From contig NZ_JACOPW010000005.1 in the NCBI RefSeq assembly GCF_015461845.1, positions 62,001-126,000 of the forward strand: 64,000 nucleotides of DNA. The letters run 5' to 3'. Positions within the stretch are counted from its first letter, which is position 1. Each line of letters begins with the position of its first letter. The notes beneath the pieces are model-generated. The model was not told the origin of the DNA and did not search any database. It saw nothing but the letters and a program-made list of their open reading frames with translations. Below, piece after piece: positions 53,758-63,012 of this stretch. Position numbers and translations under genes: made by a program. Source of the stretch: Pseudomonas mucoides. GTDB lineage: Bacteria; Pseudomonadota; Gammaproteobacteria; Pseudomonadales; Pseudomonadaceae.

Positions 53758-54480
53758 ATGAGTGTTACCGATACTACCAGCGCCGTAAGCATCAAGGATG
53801 TCCTGGCCAATTCTTCGGTCAAGAGCAACACCAGCAGCGACGGTCTGGCCGCCGCTACCAGCAGCGCCACCGGCAATAAAGCGTTGGGCAAAGACGCCTT
53901 CTTGCAGTTGTTGGTGACTCAACTGAAAAACCAGAACCCGCTGGAGCCGCAGGACAACGGCGCGTTCGTCGCGCAGTTGGCGCAGTTCAGCAGCCTGGAA
54001 GGCATCACCACGCTCAACGATACGGTCAGCGGCATTGCCGGCAACTACAACTCGTCGCAAGCGTTGCAGGCTTCTTCGCTGGTGGGTCGTTCGGTTGTCG
54101 CCCAGACCGACACCGCGGTGGTCGATACCTCCAAGAGTTTCAACGGTACGGCGGTCGTACCGGCCTCGACGAACCCGGTCACGATCAAGATCACCGATAC
54201 CGATGGCAAAGTGGTTCGCACCATCGATCTTGGCAGTCAGCAGGCCGGCAACGCCGGTTTCATCTGGGACGGCAAGAACGATGCGGGTGAAGTGGCCAAG
54301 GCCGGCACTTACAAGTTTGCAGCTACCGCGACTTACGACAGCAAGGCGACCTCGCTGGTGACTTACCTGCCGGCAACCGTCAACAGCGTGACCATCAGCC
54401 AGACCGGCGGTGAGTTGATGCTGAACCTGGCAGGCCTGGGCAGTGTTGCCCTGTCCAAAGTACAGACCATTGGTATATAG
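53758..54480 (+). CDS. flgD: Flagellar hook-capping protein FlgD
   Basis: 240 residues. Conserved 'LGKDAFLQLLVTQLKNQNPLEPQDN' and 'FVAQLAQFSSLEGITTLND' in the N-terminal third; the C-terminal part contains the FlgD Ig-like and Tudor-like folds ('GFIWDGKNDAGEVAKAGTYKF'). It caps the growing hook. Confidence 0.96.
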   Translation: MSVTDTTSAVSIKDVLANSSVKSNTSSDGLAAATSSATGNKALGKDAFLQLLVTQLKNQNPLEPQDNGAFVAQLAQFSSLEGITTLNDTVSGIAGNYNSSQALQASSLVGRSVVAQTDTAVVDTSKSFNGTAVVPASTNPVTIKITDTDGKVVRTIDLGSQQAGNAGFIWDGKNDAGEVAKAGTYKFAATATYDSKATSLVTYLPATVNSVTISQTGGELMLNLAGLGSVALSKVQTIGI

Positions 54481-54511
54481 AGCCGACTAACACGGCACAA
54501 AGGAGTGGAAT

Positions 54512-55828
54512 ATGTCTTTCAATATCGGCCTTAGCGGTCTCTATGCAGCCAACAAACAACTGGACGTCACCGGTAACAACATCGCCAACGTCGCGACCAC
54601 CGGTTTCAAATCGTCCCGTGCAGAATTCGAAGACGTGTACTCGGCCACGCGCCTGGGTACCGGCAGCAAGACCGTCGGCAACGGCGTGCGTCTGGCCAAC
54701 GTTTCCCAGCAGTTCGGCCAGGGTGACGTGAACAACACCGGCAACGTGTTGGACATGGGTATCCAGGGCAACGGTTTCTTCGTCATGAGCGACAACGGCT
54801 CGCTGAGCTACACCCGGGCCGGTGCGTTCAAGACTGACGCCCAGAACTACGTGGTCGACAACAACGGCCGTCGCTTGCAGGGTTTTGGCGTAGACGCCAA
54901 CGGCAAGATCATCAACGGTGTGCTGACCGACCTGAAAATCGACACCTCGAGCCTGGCGCCGCATGCGACCACCCGTGTCGATCAGACGATGAACCTGAAC
55001 TCCTCGGACCCACTGCCAACAGTGACCCCGTTCAACGTCAAAGACACCAACAGCTACAACAAAACTATTTCCACCCCTGTGTACGACACGCAGGGTAACC
55101 AGCACACGATGGACCAGTACTACGTTAAAAATGCGGCGTCCAACTCCTGGACTGTCTACACCTACATGGACGGCCGTAGCCCAACCAACCCACTGGCTGA
55201 GCCGCCGGTGCCGATCCAGGCGGATATCACCTTCAATCCTGATGGCAGCATCAAGACTCTGGTAGGCGGTGCTGGCTGGACGCAAACGGGTACCACCCTG
55301 ACCATGACTGGCTGGAAGCCGGGCGTGATGGTTAACGCCAACACCAACCCGCCAACCTGGGCCCTGAACGGTTCGGACGCAGCCGCGGCCGGTATCGCGT
55401 TCGACATGACCAAAACCACTTCGTACGCTTCGCCAACCGCACGTACTGCGCAGTATCAGGACGGTTACGCGACAGGCCAGATTTCCAGCCTGACCATCGA
55501 TGAAAGCGGCGTCATGACCGCCAACTTCACCAACCAGCAAACCAAGGCCATCGGCCAGGTCGCCATTGCCAGTTTCGCCAACGAACAAGGCTTGCAGCCA
55601 ATCGGTGGTTCTGGCTGGAAAGAAACCTTCGCCTCGGGCGTGCCTGGCATCGATGCACCGAAAACCGGTACCTTGGGTTCGGTAGTGTCCAACTCGCTGG
55701 AAGAGTCCAACGTCAACCTGACCAATGAACTGGTTGATTTGATCAAGGCGCAGAGCAACTACCAGGCGAACGCCAAGACCATCTCCACCCAGAGCACCAT
55801 CATGCAGACCATCATTCAGATGACCTGA
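54512..55828 (+). CDS. flgE: Flagellar hook protein FlgE
   Basis: 438 residues. N-terminal 'MSFNIGLSGLYAANKQLDVTGNNIANVATTGFK' in parts and C-terminal 'SNVNLTNELVDLIKAQSNYQANAKTISTQSTIMQTIIQM' are standard hook signatures. AAGGAG precedes the ATG. The operon stops here at a strong terminator; flgF and later rod, ring and hook genes are not in the remaining 8 kb. Confidence 0.96.
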   Translation: MSFNIGLSGLYAANKQLDVTGNNIANVATTGFKSSRAEFEDVYSATRLGTGSKTVGNGVRLANVSQQFGQGDVNNTGNVLDMGIQGNGFFVMSDNGSLSYTRAGAFKTDAQNYVVDNNGRRLQGFGVDANGKIINGVLTDLKIDTSSLAPHATTRVDQTMNLNSSDPLPTVTPFNVKDTNSYNKTISTPVYDTQGNQHTMDQYYVKNAASNSWTVYTYMDGRSPTNPLAEPPVPIQADITFNPDGSIKTLVGGAGWTQTGTTLTMTGWKPGVMVNANTNPPTWALNGSDAAAAGIAFDMTKTTSYASPTARTAQYQDGYATGQISSLTIDESGVMTANFTNQQTKAIGQVAIASFANEQGLQPIGGSGWKETFASGVPGIDAPKTGTLGSVVSNSLEESNVNLTNELVDLIKAQSNYQANAKTISTQSTIMQTIIQMT

Positions 55829-55850
55829 TGCCTGATAGCGCCGCATAAAG

Positions 55851-55875
55851 AACCCCTCGAAAGAGGGGTTTTTTT
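55851..55875 (+). terminator. Terminator of flgBCDE
   Basis: AACCCCTC/GAGGGGTT with a GAAA loop and a T run. Confidence 0.95.
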
Positions 55876-55967
55876 ATGGTCGGGATTTGTCCTTGGTGCA
55901 AACATCCTAGTAATCAGGGCTGGCTTGATCGCGAGCAGCCCGTTCACCACTTTCCTTTGGGTAAAAG

Positions 55968-56005
55968 AAAACCCCCGACCTATCCAGAGGATTGATCGGG
56001 GGTTT
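55968..56005 (-). terminator. Terminator of nrdA
   Basis: AAAACCCCCGA and TCGGGGGTTT arms between the flgE terminator and the nrdA stop; U-rich on the minus strand. Confidence 0.85.
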
Positions 56006-56039
56006 CAGGTCAGCGCCTTTCAGCGCCTACTGGCTCGGC

Positions 56040-58934
56040 TTATTGGCAAGCTTCGCAATCCGGCTCGTCGATGGCGCAGGCCTTTGGCACTGGAGCAGGG
56101 CCGGCAGGTGCTGCCAGGACCGAATCTTCACCGTGGTTGCCGCCGCTGGAAACAGCGTTCAGCTTGCCGGTGTTGATGGTCGACTTCTCGGTGCTGGTCG
56201 CGGCCAGGGCACGGAGGTAGTAAGTGGTTTTCAGGCCACGGTACCAGGCCATGCGGTAGGTTACGTCCAGTTTCTTGCCCGAAGCGCCAGCGATGTACAG
56301 GTTCAGCGATTGAGCCTGGTCGATCCACTTCTGGCGACGGCTTGCCGCGTCAACGATCCACTTGGTGTCCACTTCGAAAGCAGTCGCGTAGAGCTCTTTG
56401 AGTTCTTGCGGGATGCGCTCGATCTGCTGCACCGAACCGTCGTAGTACTTCAGGTCGTTGATCATGACCGAGTCCCACAGACCGCGAGCCTTGAGGTCGC
56501 GAACCAGGTACGGGTTGATCACGGTGAATTCGCCCGACAGGTTCGATTTCACGTAGAGGTTCTGGTAGGTCGGTTCGATCGACTGCGAGACGCCAGTGAT
56601 GTTGGCGATGGTCGCGGTCGGTGCGATGGCCATGATGTTGGAGTTACGAATGCCTTTCTGTACACGGGCGCGAACCGGTGCCCAGTCCAGGGATTCGTTC
56701 AGGTCAACGTCGATGTACTTCTGGCCGCGTTGCTCGATCAGGATCTGTTGCGAATCCAGCGGCAGGATGCCTTTGGACCACAGCGAACCCTGGAACGTCT
56801 CGTAGGCGCCACGCTCGTCGGCGAGGTCGCAAGAAGCCTGGATCGCGTAGTAGCTGACCGCTTCCATCGACTTGTCGGCGAACTCGACGGCAGCGTCGGA
56901 ACCGTAAGGAATGTGCTGCAGGTACAGCGCATCCTGGAAGCCCATGATGCCCAGGCCGACCGGACGGTGCTTGAAGTTGGAGTTCTTCGCTTGCGGCACC
57001 GAGTAGTAGTTGATGTCGATCACGTTATCGAGCATGCGAACAGCGGTGTTCACGGTGCGTTCCAGCTTGGCGGTGTCCAGCTTGCCGTTGACGATGTGGT
57101 TCGGCAGGTTGATCGAGCCCAGGTTGCAAACGGCGATCTCGTCCTTGTTGGTGTTCAAGGTGATCTCGGTGCACAGGTTCGAGCTGTGGACCACGCCCAC
57201 GTGCTGCTGCGGGCTGCGCAGGTTGCACGGGTCTTTGAAGGTCAGCCATGGGTGGCCGGTTTCAAACAGCATGGACAGCATTTTGCGCCACAGGTCTTTG
57301 GCCTGGATGGTCTTGAACAGTTTGACCTTGCCTGGGTATTCGGTCAGGGCTTCGTAGTACTCGTAGCGCTCTTCGAAGGCTTTACCGGTCAGGTCGTGCA
57401 GGTCCGGTACTTCGGATGGCGAGAACAGAGTCCACTTGCCGTCATCGAAGACGCGCTTCATGAACAGGTCAGGGATCCAGTTGGCGGTGTTCATGTCGTG
57501 GGTACGACGACGGTCATCGCCGGTGTTCTTGCGCAGCTCGATGAACTCTTCGATGTCCATGTGCCAGGTTTCCAGGTAGGCACACACAGCGCCTTTGCGC
57601 TTGCCACCCTGGTTAACGGCAACGGCGGTGTCGTTCACTACTTTGAGGAACGGAACAACGCCTTGGGATTTGCCGTTGGTGCCCTTGATGTACGAACCCA
57701 GCGCACGAACCGGCGTCCAGTCGTTGCCCAGGCCGCCGGCGAATTTCGACAACATGGCGTTGTCGTGGATCGCGTGGTAGATGCCCGACAGGTCATCCGG
57801 CACGGTGGTCAGGTAGCAGCTCGACAGCTGTGGACGCAGGGTACCGGCGTTGAACAGGGTTGGCGTCGAGGACATGTAGTCGAAGGACGACAACAGGTTG
57901 TAGAACTCGATGGCACGGTCTTCTTTCTGCTTCTCTTCGATCGCCAGGCCCATGGCCACACGCATGAAGAAGATTTGCGGCAGTTCGAAGCGGATACCGT
58001 CCTTGTGGATGAAGTAACGGTCGTACAGGGTTTGCAGGCCCAGGTACGTGAACTGCTGATCGCGCTCGTGGTTGATCGCCTTGCCGAGTTTTTCCAGGTC
58101 GAAAGTCGCCAGGACCGGGTTCAGCAATTCGAATTCGATACCCTTGGCGATGTACGCAGGCAGCGCCTTGGCGTACAGGTCGACCATCTCGTGGTGGGTC
58201 GCGCTTTCGGCAACGTTGAGGAAGCTCAGGCCTTCGGCACGCAGGGTGTCCATCAGCAGGCGAGCGGTCACGAACGAGTAGTTCGGCTCACGTTCAACCA
58301 GGGTACGGGCAGTCATCACCAGGGCGGTGTTGACGTCGGTCAGGGCCACGCCGTCGTACAGGTTTTTCAGGGTTTCGCGCTGGATCAGGTCGCCGTCGAC
58401 TTCTTCCAGGCCTTCGCACGCTTCGGTGACGATGGTGTTCAGACGACCCATGTCCAGAGGTGCAAAGCTGCCATCGGCGCGGGTGATGCGGATCGACGGG
58501 TGAGCGTTGACGGCTTCTTCGGCCGGGGCGTGGGCGGCGCGTTGTTTCGAACGGCCGTCACGGTAGATCACGTAGTCGCGGGCTACTTTCTGCTCGCCGG
58601 CACGCATCAGGGCCAGTTCAACCTGGTCCTGGATTTCTTCGATGTGGATGGTGCCGCCCGAGGGCATGCGACGCTTGAAGGTCGCGGTGACTTGTTCGGT
58701 CAGGCGGGCCACGGTGTCATGGATTCGCGACGAGGCGGCCGCGGTGCCGCCCTCAACTGCGAGAAACGCTTTGGTGATGGCGACGGTGATCTTGTCATCG
58801 GTGTAAGGAACGACAGTGCCGTTACGCTTGATCACACGCAGCTGGCCAGGCGCGGTGGCGGACAGATCCGAAGTCGAATCAGCGGCCTGCGGCAAGGTGC
58901 CCTGCGGGTTCTCGCGAGTTGTGTCGGTTTGCAT
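56040..58934 (-). CDS. nrdA: Ribonucleoside-diphosphate reductase class Ia, alpha (catalytic) subunit
   Basis: 964 residues from ATG 58934 (GGAG upstream), the length of P. aeruginosa NrdA. Two ATP-cone domains: 'LRVIKRNGTVVPYTDDKI' at about 37 and 'IRITRADGSFAPLDMGRL' at about 144, as known for Pseudomonas. The catalytic barrel has 'LSSCYLTTV' and 'SSNLCTEITLNTN'; the C-terminal redox pair is CEAC. With NrdB it makes dNDPs. It is followed directly by terminators, with flgE convergent; nrdB is not adjacent. Confidence 0.97.
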   Translation of the reverse strand: MQTDTTRENPQGTLPQAADSTSDLSATAPGQLRVIKRNGTVVPYTDDKITVAITKAFLAVEGGTAAASSRIHDTVARLTEQVTATFKRRMPSGGTIHIEEIQDQVELALMRAGEQKVARDYVIYRDGRSKQRAAHAPAEEAVNAHPSIRITRADGSFAPLDMGRLNTIVTEACEGLEEVDGDLIQRETLKNLYDGVALTDVNTALVMTARTLVEREPNYSFVTARLLMDTLRAEGLSFLNVAESATHHEMVDLYAKALPAYIAKGIEFELLNPVLATFDLEKLGKAINHERDQQFTYLGLQTLYDRYFIHKDGIRFELPQIFFMRVAMGLAIEEKQKEDRAIEFYNLLSSFDYMSSTPTLFNAGTLRPQLSSCYLTTVPDDLSGIYHAIHDNAMLSKFAGGLGNDWTPVRALGSYIKGTNGKSQGVVPFLKVVNDTAVAVNQGGKRKGAVCAYLETWHMDIEEFIELRKNTGDDRRRTHDMNTANWIPDLFMKRVFDDGKWTLFSPSEVPDLHDLTGKAFEERYEYYEALTEYPGKVKLFKTIQAKDLWRKMLSMLFETGHPWLTFKDPCNLRSPQQHVGVVHSSNLCTEITLNTNKDEIAVCNLGSINLPNHIVNGKLDTAKLERTVNTAVRMLDNVIDINYYSVPQAKNSNFKHRPVGLGIMGFQDALYLQHIPYGSDAAVEFADKSMEAVSYYAIQASCDLADERGAYETFQGSLWSKGILPLDSQQILIEQRGQKYIDVDLNESLDWAPVRARVQKGIRNSNIMAIAPTATIANITGVSQSIEPTYQNLYVKSNLSGEFTVINPYLVRDLKARGLWDSVMINDLKYYDGSVQQIERIPQELKELYATAFEVDTKWIVDAASRRQKWIDQAQSLNLYIAGASGKKLDVTYRMAWYRGLKTTYYLRALAATSTEKSTINTGKLNAVSSGGNHGEDSVLAAPAGPAPVPKACAIDEPDCEACQ

Positions 58935-58966
58935 GGGGGGGTGTCTCCACATTCTCTATGTTTGTT

Positions 58967-58987
58967 TGGGCACCATAAAGGTGCCCA
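58967..58987 (-). promoter_or_regulatory. Leader hairpin of nrdA
   Basis: TGGGCACC/GGTGCCCA with a 5-nt loop, 33-53 nt before the nrdA start codon, close to but not covering the SD. Confidence 0.5.
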
Positions 58988-59293
58988 CCGTTCTGTCCAA
59001 AAGCACTACAACCGACGGAGGTCGGGCATAACAACTTCGGGACAGTAGGAAAAAGGCTAATGATGCCGCTTCCTTGCCGAAGTTTTTGGCCGCGAGCCTG
59101 GACTCGAAGCCGGATTCCTTTCAGGGGTGCCAGTGATGACTGCAACACCCGTACCGTTTCGGCTGTTCTGGCCTGAAAAAACGGTGCCATCCGCCTGTGC
59201 GGTTTGGGCTTGTAAATTCGTGCTTGGTTCAACCATAAACAGGCAATAAAGCGCTTGAGTTTCTGGTCTGAAATGTGGTTGGGCTTTTAAGCT

Positions 59294-59315
59294 AAAACCC
59301 TACATGTAGGGTTTT
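59294..59315. promoter_or_regulatory. Perfect 22-bp palindrome, candidate NrdR site for nrdA
   Basis: Centre CCCTACATGTAGGG flanked by AAAA and TTTT. The inner 16 bases match the NrdR pattern ACACWATATATWGTGT at 12 positions. No gene ends here, so a terminator is not expected, although a T-run follows on the plus strand. The core CTACATGT also occurs in the candidate NrdR site before nrdB. Confidence 0.5.
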
Positions 59316-59369
59316 TTTGGCGCCGAGGTACAAGATAATGCGTTTTGGAGGGTGTTGCAACGTACTACC

Positions 59370-59390
59370 TGTGGATAAACCTGTGCGTAA
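59370..59390. promoter_or_regulatory. DnaA box (perfect) plus a degenerate second copy
   Basis: TGTGGATAA at 59370-59378 is the exact complement of TTATCCACA. TGTGCGTAA follows at 59382-59390 (two mismatches), 12 bp on. DnaA control of nrd genes is known in E. coli. Confidence 0.65.
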
Positions 59391-59668
59391 ATTGTGTGTG
59401 AAAGGTGGAACGGGCGTGTAGGCCGCGACCTAGCTGGAGCGAGCCGTTTTTCATCGATTTTCAACGATTGAAAACAGCCGTTTGGATTTTTAAGGGCGCG
59501 AACCCTATCACAAAAAACCGGGTTGTCCGAACGCATTTGCCGGCTTGTGTTCTCGGCGGGCGGCGTTTATACAATTGCCCCATGGTTATGCATTCTTATC
59601 CTCCCCAATCATTACAAAAAGACGGGCGGATCCTTCCTTATAAGTGTTGTTGGCAAGCAGAGGTCACC

Positions 59669-60391
59669 GTGGAGCAAGAAGCCTGGCAGGTATTGATTGT
59701 GGAGGACGACCAGCGTCTGGCCGAACTGACCCGCGACTACCTGGAGGCCAATGGCCTGCGCGTTTCAATCGAAGGCAACGGTGCGCTGGCGGCGGCACGC
59801 ATCATCAAAGAGAAACCGGACCTGGTAATTCTCGACCTGATGCTGCCGGGCGAAGACGGCTTGAGCATTTGCCGCAAGGTCCGTGACAAATATGACGGCC
59901 CGATCCTCATGCTCACCGCCCGCACCGACGATACCGACCAGATCCTCGGCCTCGACCTCGGTGCCGACGACTACGTGTGCAAACCCGTGCGCCCGCGCCT
60001 GTTGCTGGCACGCATTCAGGCCCTGTTGCGTCGTAGCGAAGCCCCCGAGGCCACCCCGGAAAAACAGCGGCGTCTGCAGTTTGGTCCGCTGGTGGTGGAC
60101 AACGCGTTGCGTGAAGCCTGGCTGCATGACAACGGCATCGAGCTGACCAGCGCCGAGTTCGACCTGCTCTGGCTGCTCGTCGCCAACGCCGGGCGCATCC
60201 TGTCCCGGGAAGAGATTTTTACCGCGTTGCGCGGCATCGGTTATGACGGCCAGGACCGTTCCATCGATGTGCGTATCTCGCGCATCCGCCCGAAAATAGG
60301 CGATGACCCCGAGCATCCGCGACTGATCAAGACCATCCGCAGCAAAGGTTATTTGTTCGTTCCCGAAGCTTGCGTAGACCCGTCGCTGTGA
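59669..60391 (+). CDS. OmpR-family response regulator (RstA-like)
   Basis: 240 residues from GTG 59669 with AGAGG upstream; longer in-frame starts lack an SD. Receiver (about 8-118) with 'VLIVEDDQRLAELTRDYL', Asp in 'LVILDLMLPGEDG' and 'YVCKPVRPRLL'. Winged-helix domain 'ELTSAEFDLLWLLVANAGRILSREEIF', 'RSIDVRISRIRPKIGDD' and 'TIRSKGYLFVPE'. In P. aeruginosa a similar pair lies next to nrdA. It overlaps the kinase gene (GTGA). Confidence 0.92.
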   Translation: MEQEAWQVLIVEDDQRLAELTRDYLEANGLRVSIEGNGALAAARIIKEKPDLVILDLMLPGEDGLSICRKVRDKYDGPILMLTARTDDTDQILGLDLGADDYVCKPVRPRLLLARIQALLRRSEAPEATPEKQRRLQFGPLVVDNALREAWLHDNGIELTSAEFDLLWLLVANAGRILSREEIFTALRGIGYDGQDRSIDVRISRIRPKIGDDPEHPRLIKTIRSKGYLFVPEACVDPSL

Positions 60392-61998
60392 ATTCGATCT
60401 TCCTGCGCATTTATGGCGGCATGTGCGCGGCGCTGGTGTTGGTCGCGGTGCTCGGCGTGCTGGCGCTGCATCTGCTCAATGAGGTGCGCAGCGAGCAATA
60501 CCGGGAGCGCTTGGCCCACGGTACGTTTTCGTTGATGGCCGACAACCTCAAGCCGATGAACAACACTGAGCGCCACCGCGCGTTGTTGGTCTGGGAGCGC
60601 TTGCTCGGGATTCCACTGGCGTTGACCACGTTCGCCCAGACCGACCTCGACCTCACCCAGCGCACCCGCGTACTGCGCGGTCAGGCGCTGGTGGAGCAGA
60701 CCGGCCCGCACGCGGCCAAGGTCTATCGGCTGGTCAGCGACAAGGAACAGCTTGTGCTGACGGGGGAGGTGCAGCAGATCAGTGAACAACTGGCCCGTGC
60801 CACGATTTATCTGCTGGTCGATGAACTGGTGCGCTACCCGGTGGCGGAGCAGCCCGAACGGTTGGCGCTGCTGAAAGAAGACAAGGGCTTCGGTTTCGAC
60901 TTGCGCCTGGTCAAGGTCGAGCAGGCGGACATGGACGAAGACCAGAGCCGCCGGGTGTCCGAGGGCGACACGGTGATGGCGCTGGGCAAGGGCGGCGACT
61001 CGATCCGGGTGTTTGCCGGCATGGTCGGGACGCCGTGGGTGCTGGAGATCGGCCCGTTGTACCAGATGAATCCCTATCCGCCCGAATGGCTGGTGTTGAT
61101 CGCGGCCCTGGGTTTGAGCCTGATTGGTTTGATCGTCTACCTCCTGGTGCGGCAACTGGAGCGCCGTTTGCGCGGTCTGGAAGCCGCCGCCACGCGCATC
61201 GCCAAGGGCAGCCTGGAAACCCGTGTGCCGGCGCGCGGCGCCGACTCGGTGGGGCGACTGGCCGCCGCGTTCAACGGCATGGCCGAGCACTTGCAGCAAT
61301 TGCTGGCGATCCAGCGTGAACTGGTGCGCGCGGTGTCCCACGAATTGCGCACACCGGTGGCGCGCCTGCGTTTCGGCCTGGAGATGATCGGCTCGGCCAC
61401 CACGCCGCAGCAGCTGGAAAAATACCGCGAAGGCATGGACCACGACATCGAGGACCTCGACAAACTGGTCGATGAGATGCTGACCTACGCGCGGCTGGAG
61501 CAGGGCTCGCCGGCGCTGAATTTCCAGCGGATCGACCTGGACGCGCTGGTCAATCAAGTGATCGAAGAACTGGCGCCGTTACGCGCCGACGTTACGGTGC
61601 AGCGCGGGTTATGCCTGTCGGCGGCAGATTGCGATGACGCCTGGGTCGAGGCTGAACCGCGTTACTTGCATCGGGCCATCCAGAACCTGGTCAGCAACGC
61701 CATGCGCCACGCCTCGTCGCGGGTGACCGTGAGTTATCAGGTGGGGCAGCAACGCTGCCGGGTGGACGTCGAGGATGACGGACCGGGTGTGCCGGAGTTG
61801 GCCTGGGAACGGATTTTCACGCCGTTCCTGCGCCTGGACGACAGCCGTACCCGGGCGTCGGGCGGTCATGGGTTGGGGTTGTCCATTGTGCGACGGATCA
61901 TCCATTGGCATGACGGGCGTGCGTTGATCAGCAAGAGCAAAAGTCTGGGTGGGGCTTGTTTCAGTTTGAGTTGGCCGCGCAATCAGGAGAAGCGTTGA
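60388..61998 (+). CDS. Sensor histidine kinase (RstB-like)
   Basis: 536 residues from GTG 60388, which overlaps the regulator stop. Two membrane helices (about 7-29 and 228-252) bound a periplasmic domain of about 200 residues. HAMP follows ('RLRGLEAAATRIAKGSLETRVPARG' region), then 'LVRAVSHELRTPVARLRFGLEM' with the phospho-His, and ATPase 'NLVSNAMRHASSRV', 'DVEDDGPGVPE', 'GGHGLGLSIVRRI'. The signal is unknown. Confidence 0.92.
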   Translation: MNSIFLRIYGGMCAALVLVAVLGVLALHLLNEVRSEQYRERLAHGTFSLMADNLKPMNNTERHRALLVWERLLGIPLALTTFAQTDLDLTQRTRVLRGQALVEQTGPHAAKVYRLVSDKEQLVLTGEVQQISEQLARATIYLLVDELVRYPVAEQPERLALLKEDKGFGFDLRLVKVEQADMDEDQSRRVSEGDTVMALGKGGDSIRVFAGMVGTPWVLEIGPLYQMNPYPPEWLVLIAALGLSLIGLIVYLLVRQLERRLRGLEAAATRIAKGSLETRVPARGADSVGRLAAAFNGMAEHLQQLLAIQRELVRAVSHELRTPVARLRFGLEMIGSATTPQQLEKYREGMDHDIEDLDKLVDEMLTYARLEQGSPALNFQRIDLDALVNQVIEELAPLRADVTVQRGLCLSAADCDDAWVEAEPRYLHRAIQNLVSNAMRHASSRVTVSYQVGQQRCRVDVEDDGPGVPELAWERIFTPFLRLDDSRTRASGGHGLGLSIVRRIIHWHDGRALISKSKSLGGACFSLSWPRNQEKR

Positions 61999-62020
61999 GA
62001 GGTGTGGTGAGCGTCAGGCC

Positions 62021-62100
62021 GCCATCGCGAGCAAGCTCGCTCCCACACTGGATCTGCGTAGTGACATAAATCCCTGTGGGAGCGAGCTTGCGCGCGATGA
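62021..62100. repeat. REP/BIME inverted pair, copy A of a near-identical couple
   Basis: Arms gccatcgcgagcaagctcgc and gcgagcttgcgcgcgatg around 'ggatctgcgtagtgacataa'. The centre is also conserved in the element at 62912-62993. Confidence 0.9.
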
Positions 62101-62124
62101 GGCCAGTACAAGCGCTAAAAATCT

Positions 62125-62850
62125 TCAAGCCTTGATACTGACCAGACTCAACAACTGCCCATCCATCAACCCAAACTGCGCCTCCAGCTCCGTGCCATTG
62201 CGCCACTCGCCAGACAAATCCGTCAGCAACCGCAACCGCACTTCACCGGCCTCGGTCCATTCCAGCACCTCGGCATGTTCAAAATAAAAGCGCTGCTGAA
62301 CAATCGGGTACAGCGCCTTGAACAGACTTTCCTTCACCGAAAACGTCAGCGTCACCAGCAGCGCCAGATCATCGCGACGACCGGCCGTCATGCGTTGCAA
62401 CTCCGGCGGCGTGAGGATTTCCCCGGCCAGGCGCTCGGCCCGTTCCGGGTTGAGCAGGTTTTCCAGGTCCATCCCCAACCCGCGCCAATCGGTTTTCCTC
62501 GCGACAATGGCCGCTGCCCGGCCGGTGCTGTGGGTGATTGAACCGGCGATGTGCGCGGGCCACACTGGCGCCCGGTCTTCGCCGATGGCCGGGATAAAAC
62601 TCAGGCCATCCAATTGTTGCAGCGCGGCCCTGGCGCACACCCGTCCGGCGAGAAACTCGGCCTGGCGCTTGGCGACCGAGCGCTGAATGCTTGCCGGCGG
62701 CTCGATGGCGCTACGCCGGAAATCATCGCTGGCCAGTTGCGAACTGTCGAAGTGGGTACTCAGCAACGCCGTATCGGGCAGCACCAACGGCAGCGGCCAA
62801 TGGGCGTCGAGTGGGGTGCAGCAGACGGGAAGGGCGGGGGCGGGATTCAT
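62125..62850 (-). CDS. pcpS: 4'-phosphopantetheinyl transferase (PcpS-like)
   Basis: 241 residues from ATG 62850; an ATG at 62859 would add three. It moves phosphopantetheine from CoA to carrier proteins of fatty acid, polyketide and non-ribosomal peptide synthesis. Motifs: 'RVCARAALQQL', 'PAHIAGSITHSTGRAAAIVA', Mg-binding 'GMDLENLL' and 'FSVKESLFKALYP'. The length and position after nrdA and the two-component pair match P. aeruginosa pcpS. There is no strong SD. Confidence 0.92.
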   Translation of the reverse strand: MNPAPALPVCCTPLDAHWPLPLVLPDTALLSTHFDSSQLASDDFRRSAIEPPASIQRSVAKRQAEFLAGRVCARAALQQLDGLSFIPAIGEDRAPVWPAHIAGSITHSTGRAAAIVARKTDWRGLGMDLENLLNPERAERLAGEILTPPELQRMTAGRRDDLALLVTLTFSVKESLFKALYPIVQQRFYFEHAEVLEWTEAGEVRLRLLTDLSGEWRNGTELEAQFGLMDGQLLSLVSIKA

Positions 62851-62911
62851 GGCGGGCATTTTGCCGGGTTGCTCGCGGGCTGGGTAGTGCAAAGGTCTGG
62901 ATGGGCGGCGC

Positions 62912-62993
62912 GGCCATCGCGAGCGAGCTCGCTCCCGCACCGGATCTGCGTAGCGACATAGATCCCTGTGGGAGTGAGCTCGCTCGCGATAGC
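62912..62993. repeat. REP/BIME inverted pair, copy B
   Basis: Arms ccatcgcgagcgagctcgct and agcgagctcactcccac (reverse reading) around 'ggatctgcgtagcgacatag', very like copy A at 62021. Both flank pcpS. Confidence 0.9.
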
Positions 62994-63012
62994 CGCGCCG
63001 CGGTCCACCTGA

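Larger units (their letters stand above)
58935..59668. other. Divergent control region between nrdA and the response regulator
   Basis: 734 bp with no convincing gene. It contains the leader hairpin (58967-58987), a 22-bp perfect palindrome (59294-59315) and DnaA boxes (59370-59390), each listed separately. Confidence 0.6.

Noticed and set aside
55992..59048. 1018-codon reading frame opposite nrdA
   Set aside because: Long only because nrdA avoids certain codons; Val/Asp/Gly-rich with no recognisable domain; it also overlaps the nrdA terminator.
58935..59300. Cobalamin or other riboswitch in the nrdA leader
   Set aside because: Looked for the B12-box pattern and other known aptamer cores on the minus strand and did not find them; only a short hairpin is present.
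59294..59325. The palindrome before nrdA as a terminator
   Set aside because: It has a T-run on one side, but both flanking genes are transcribed away from it, so no transcript should end there.
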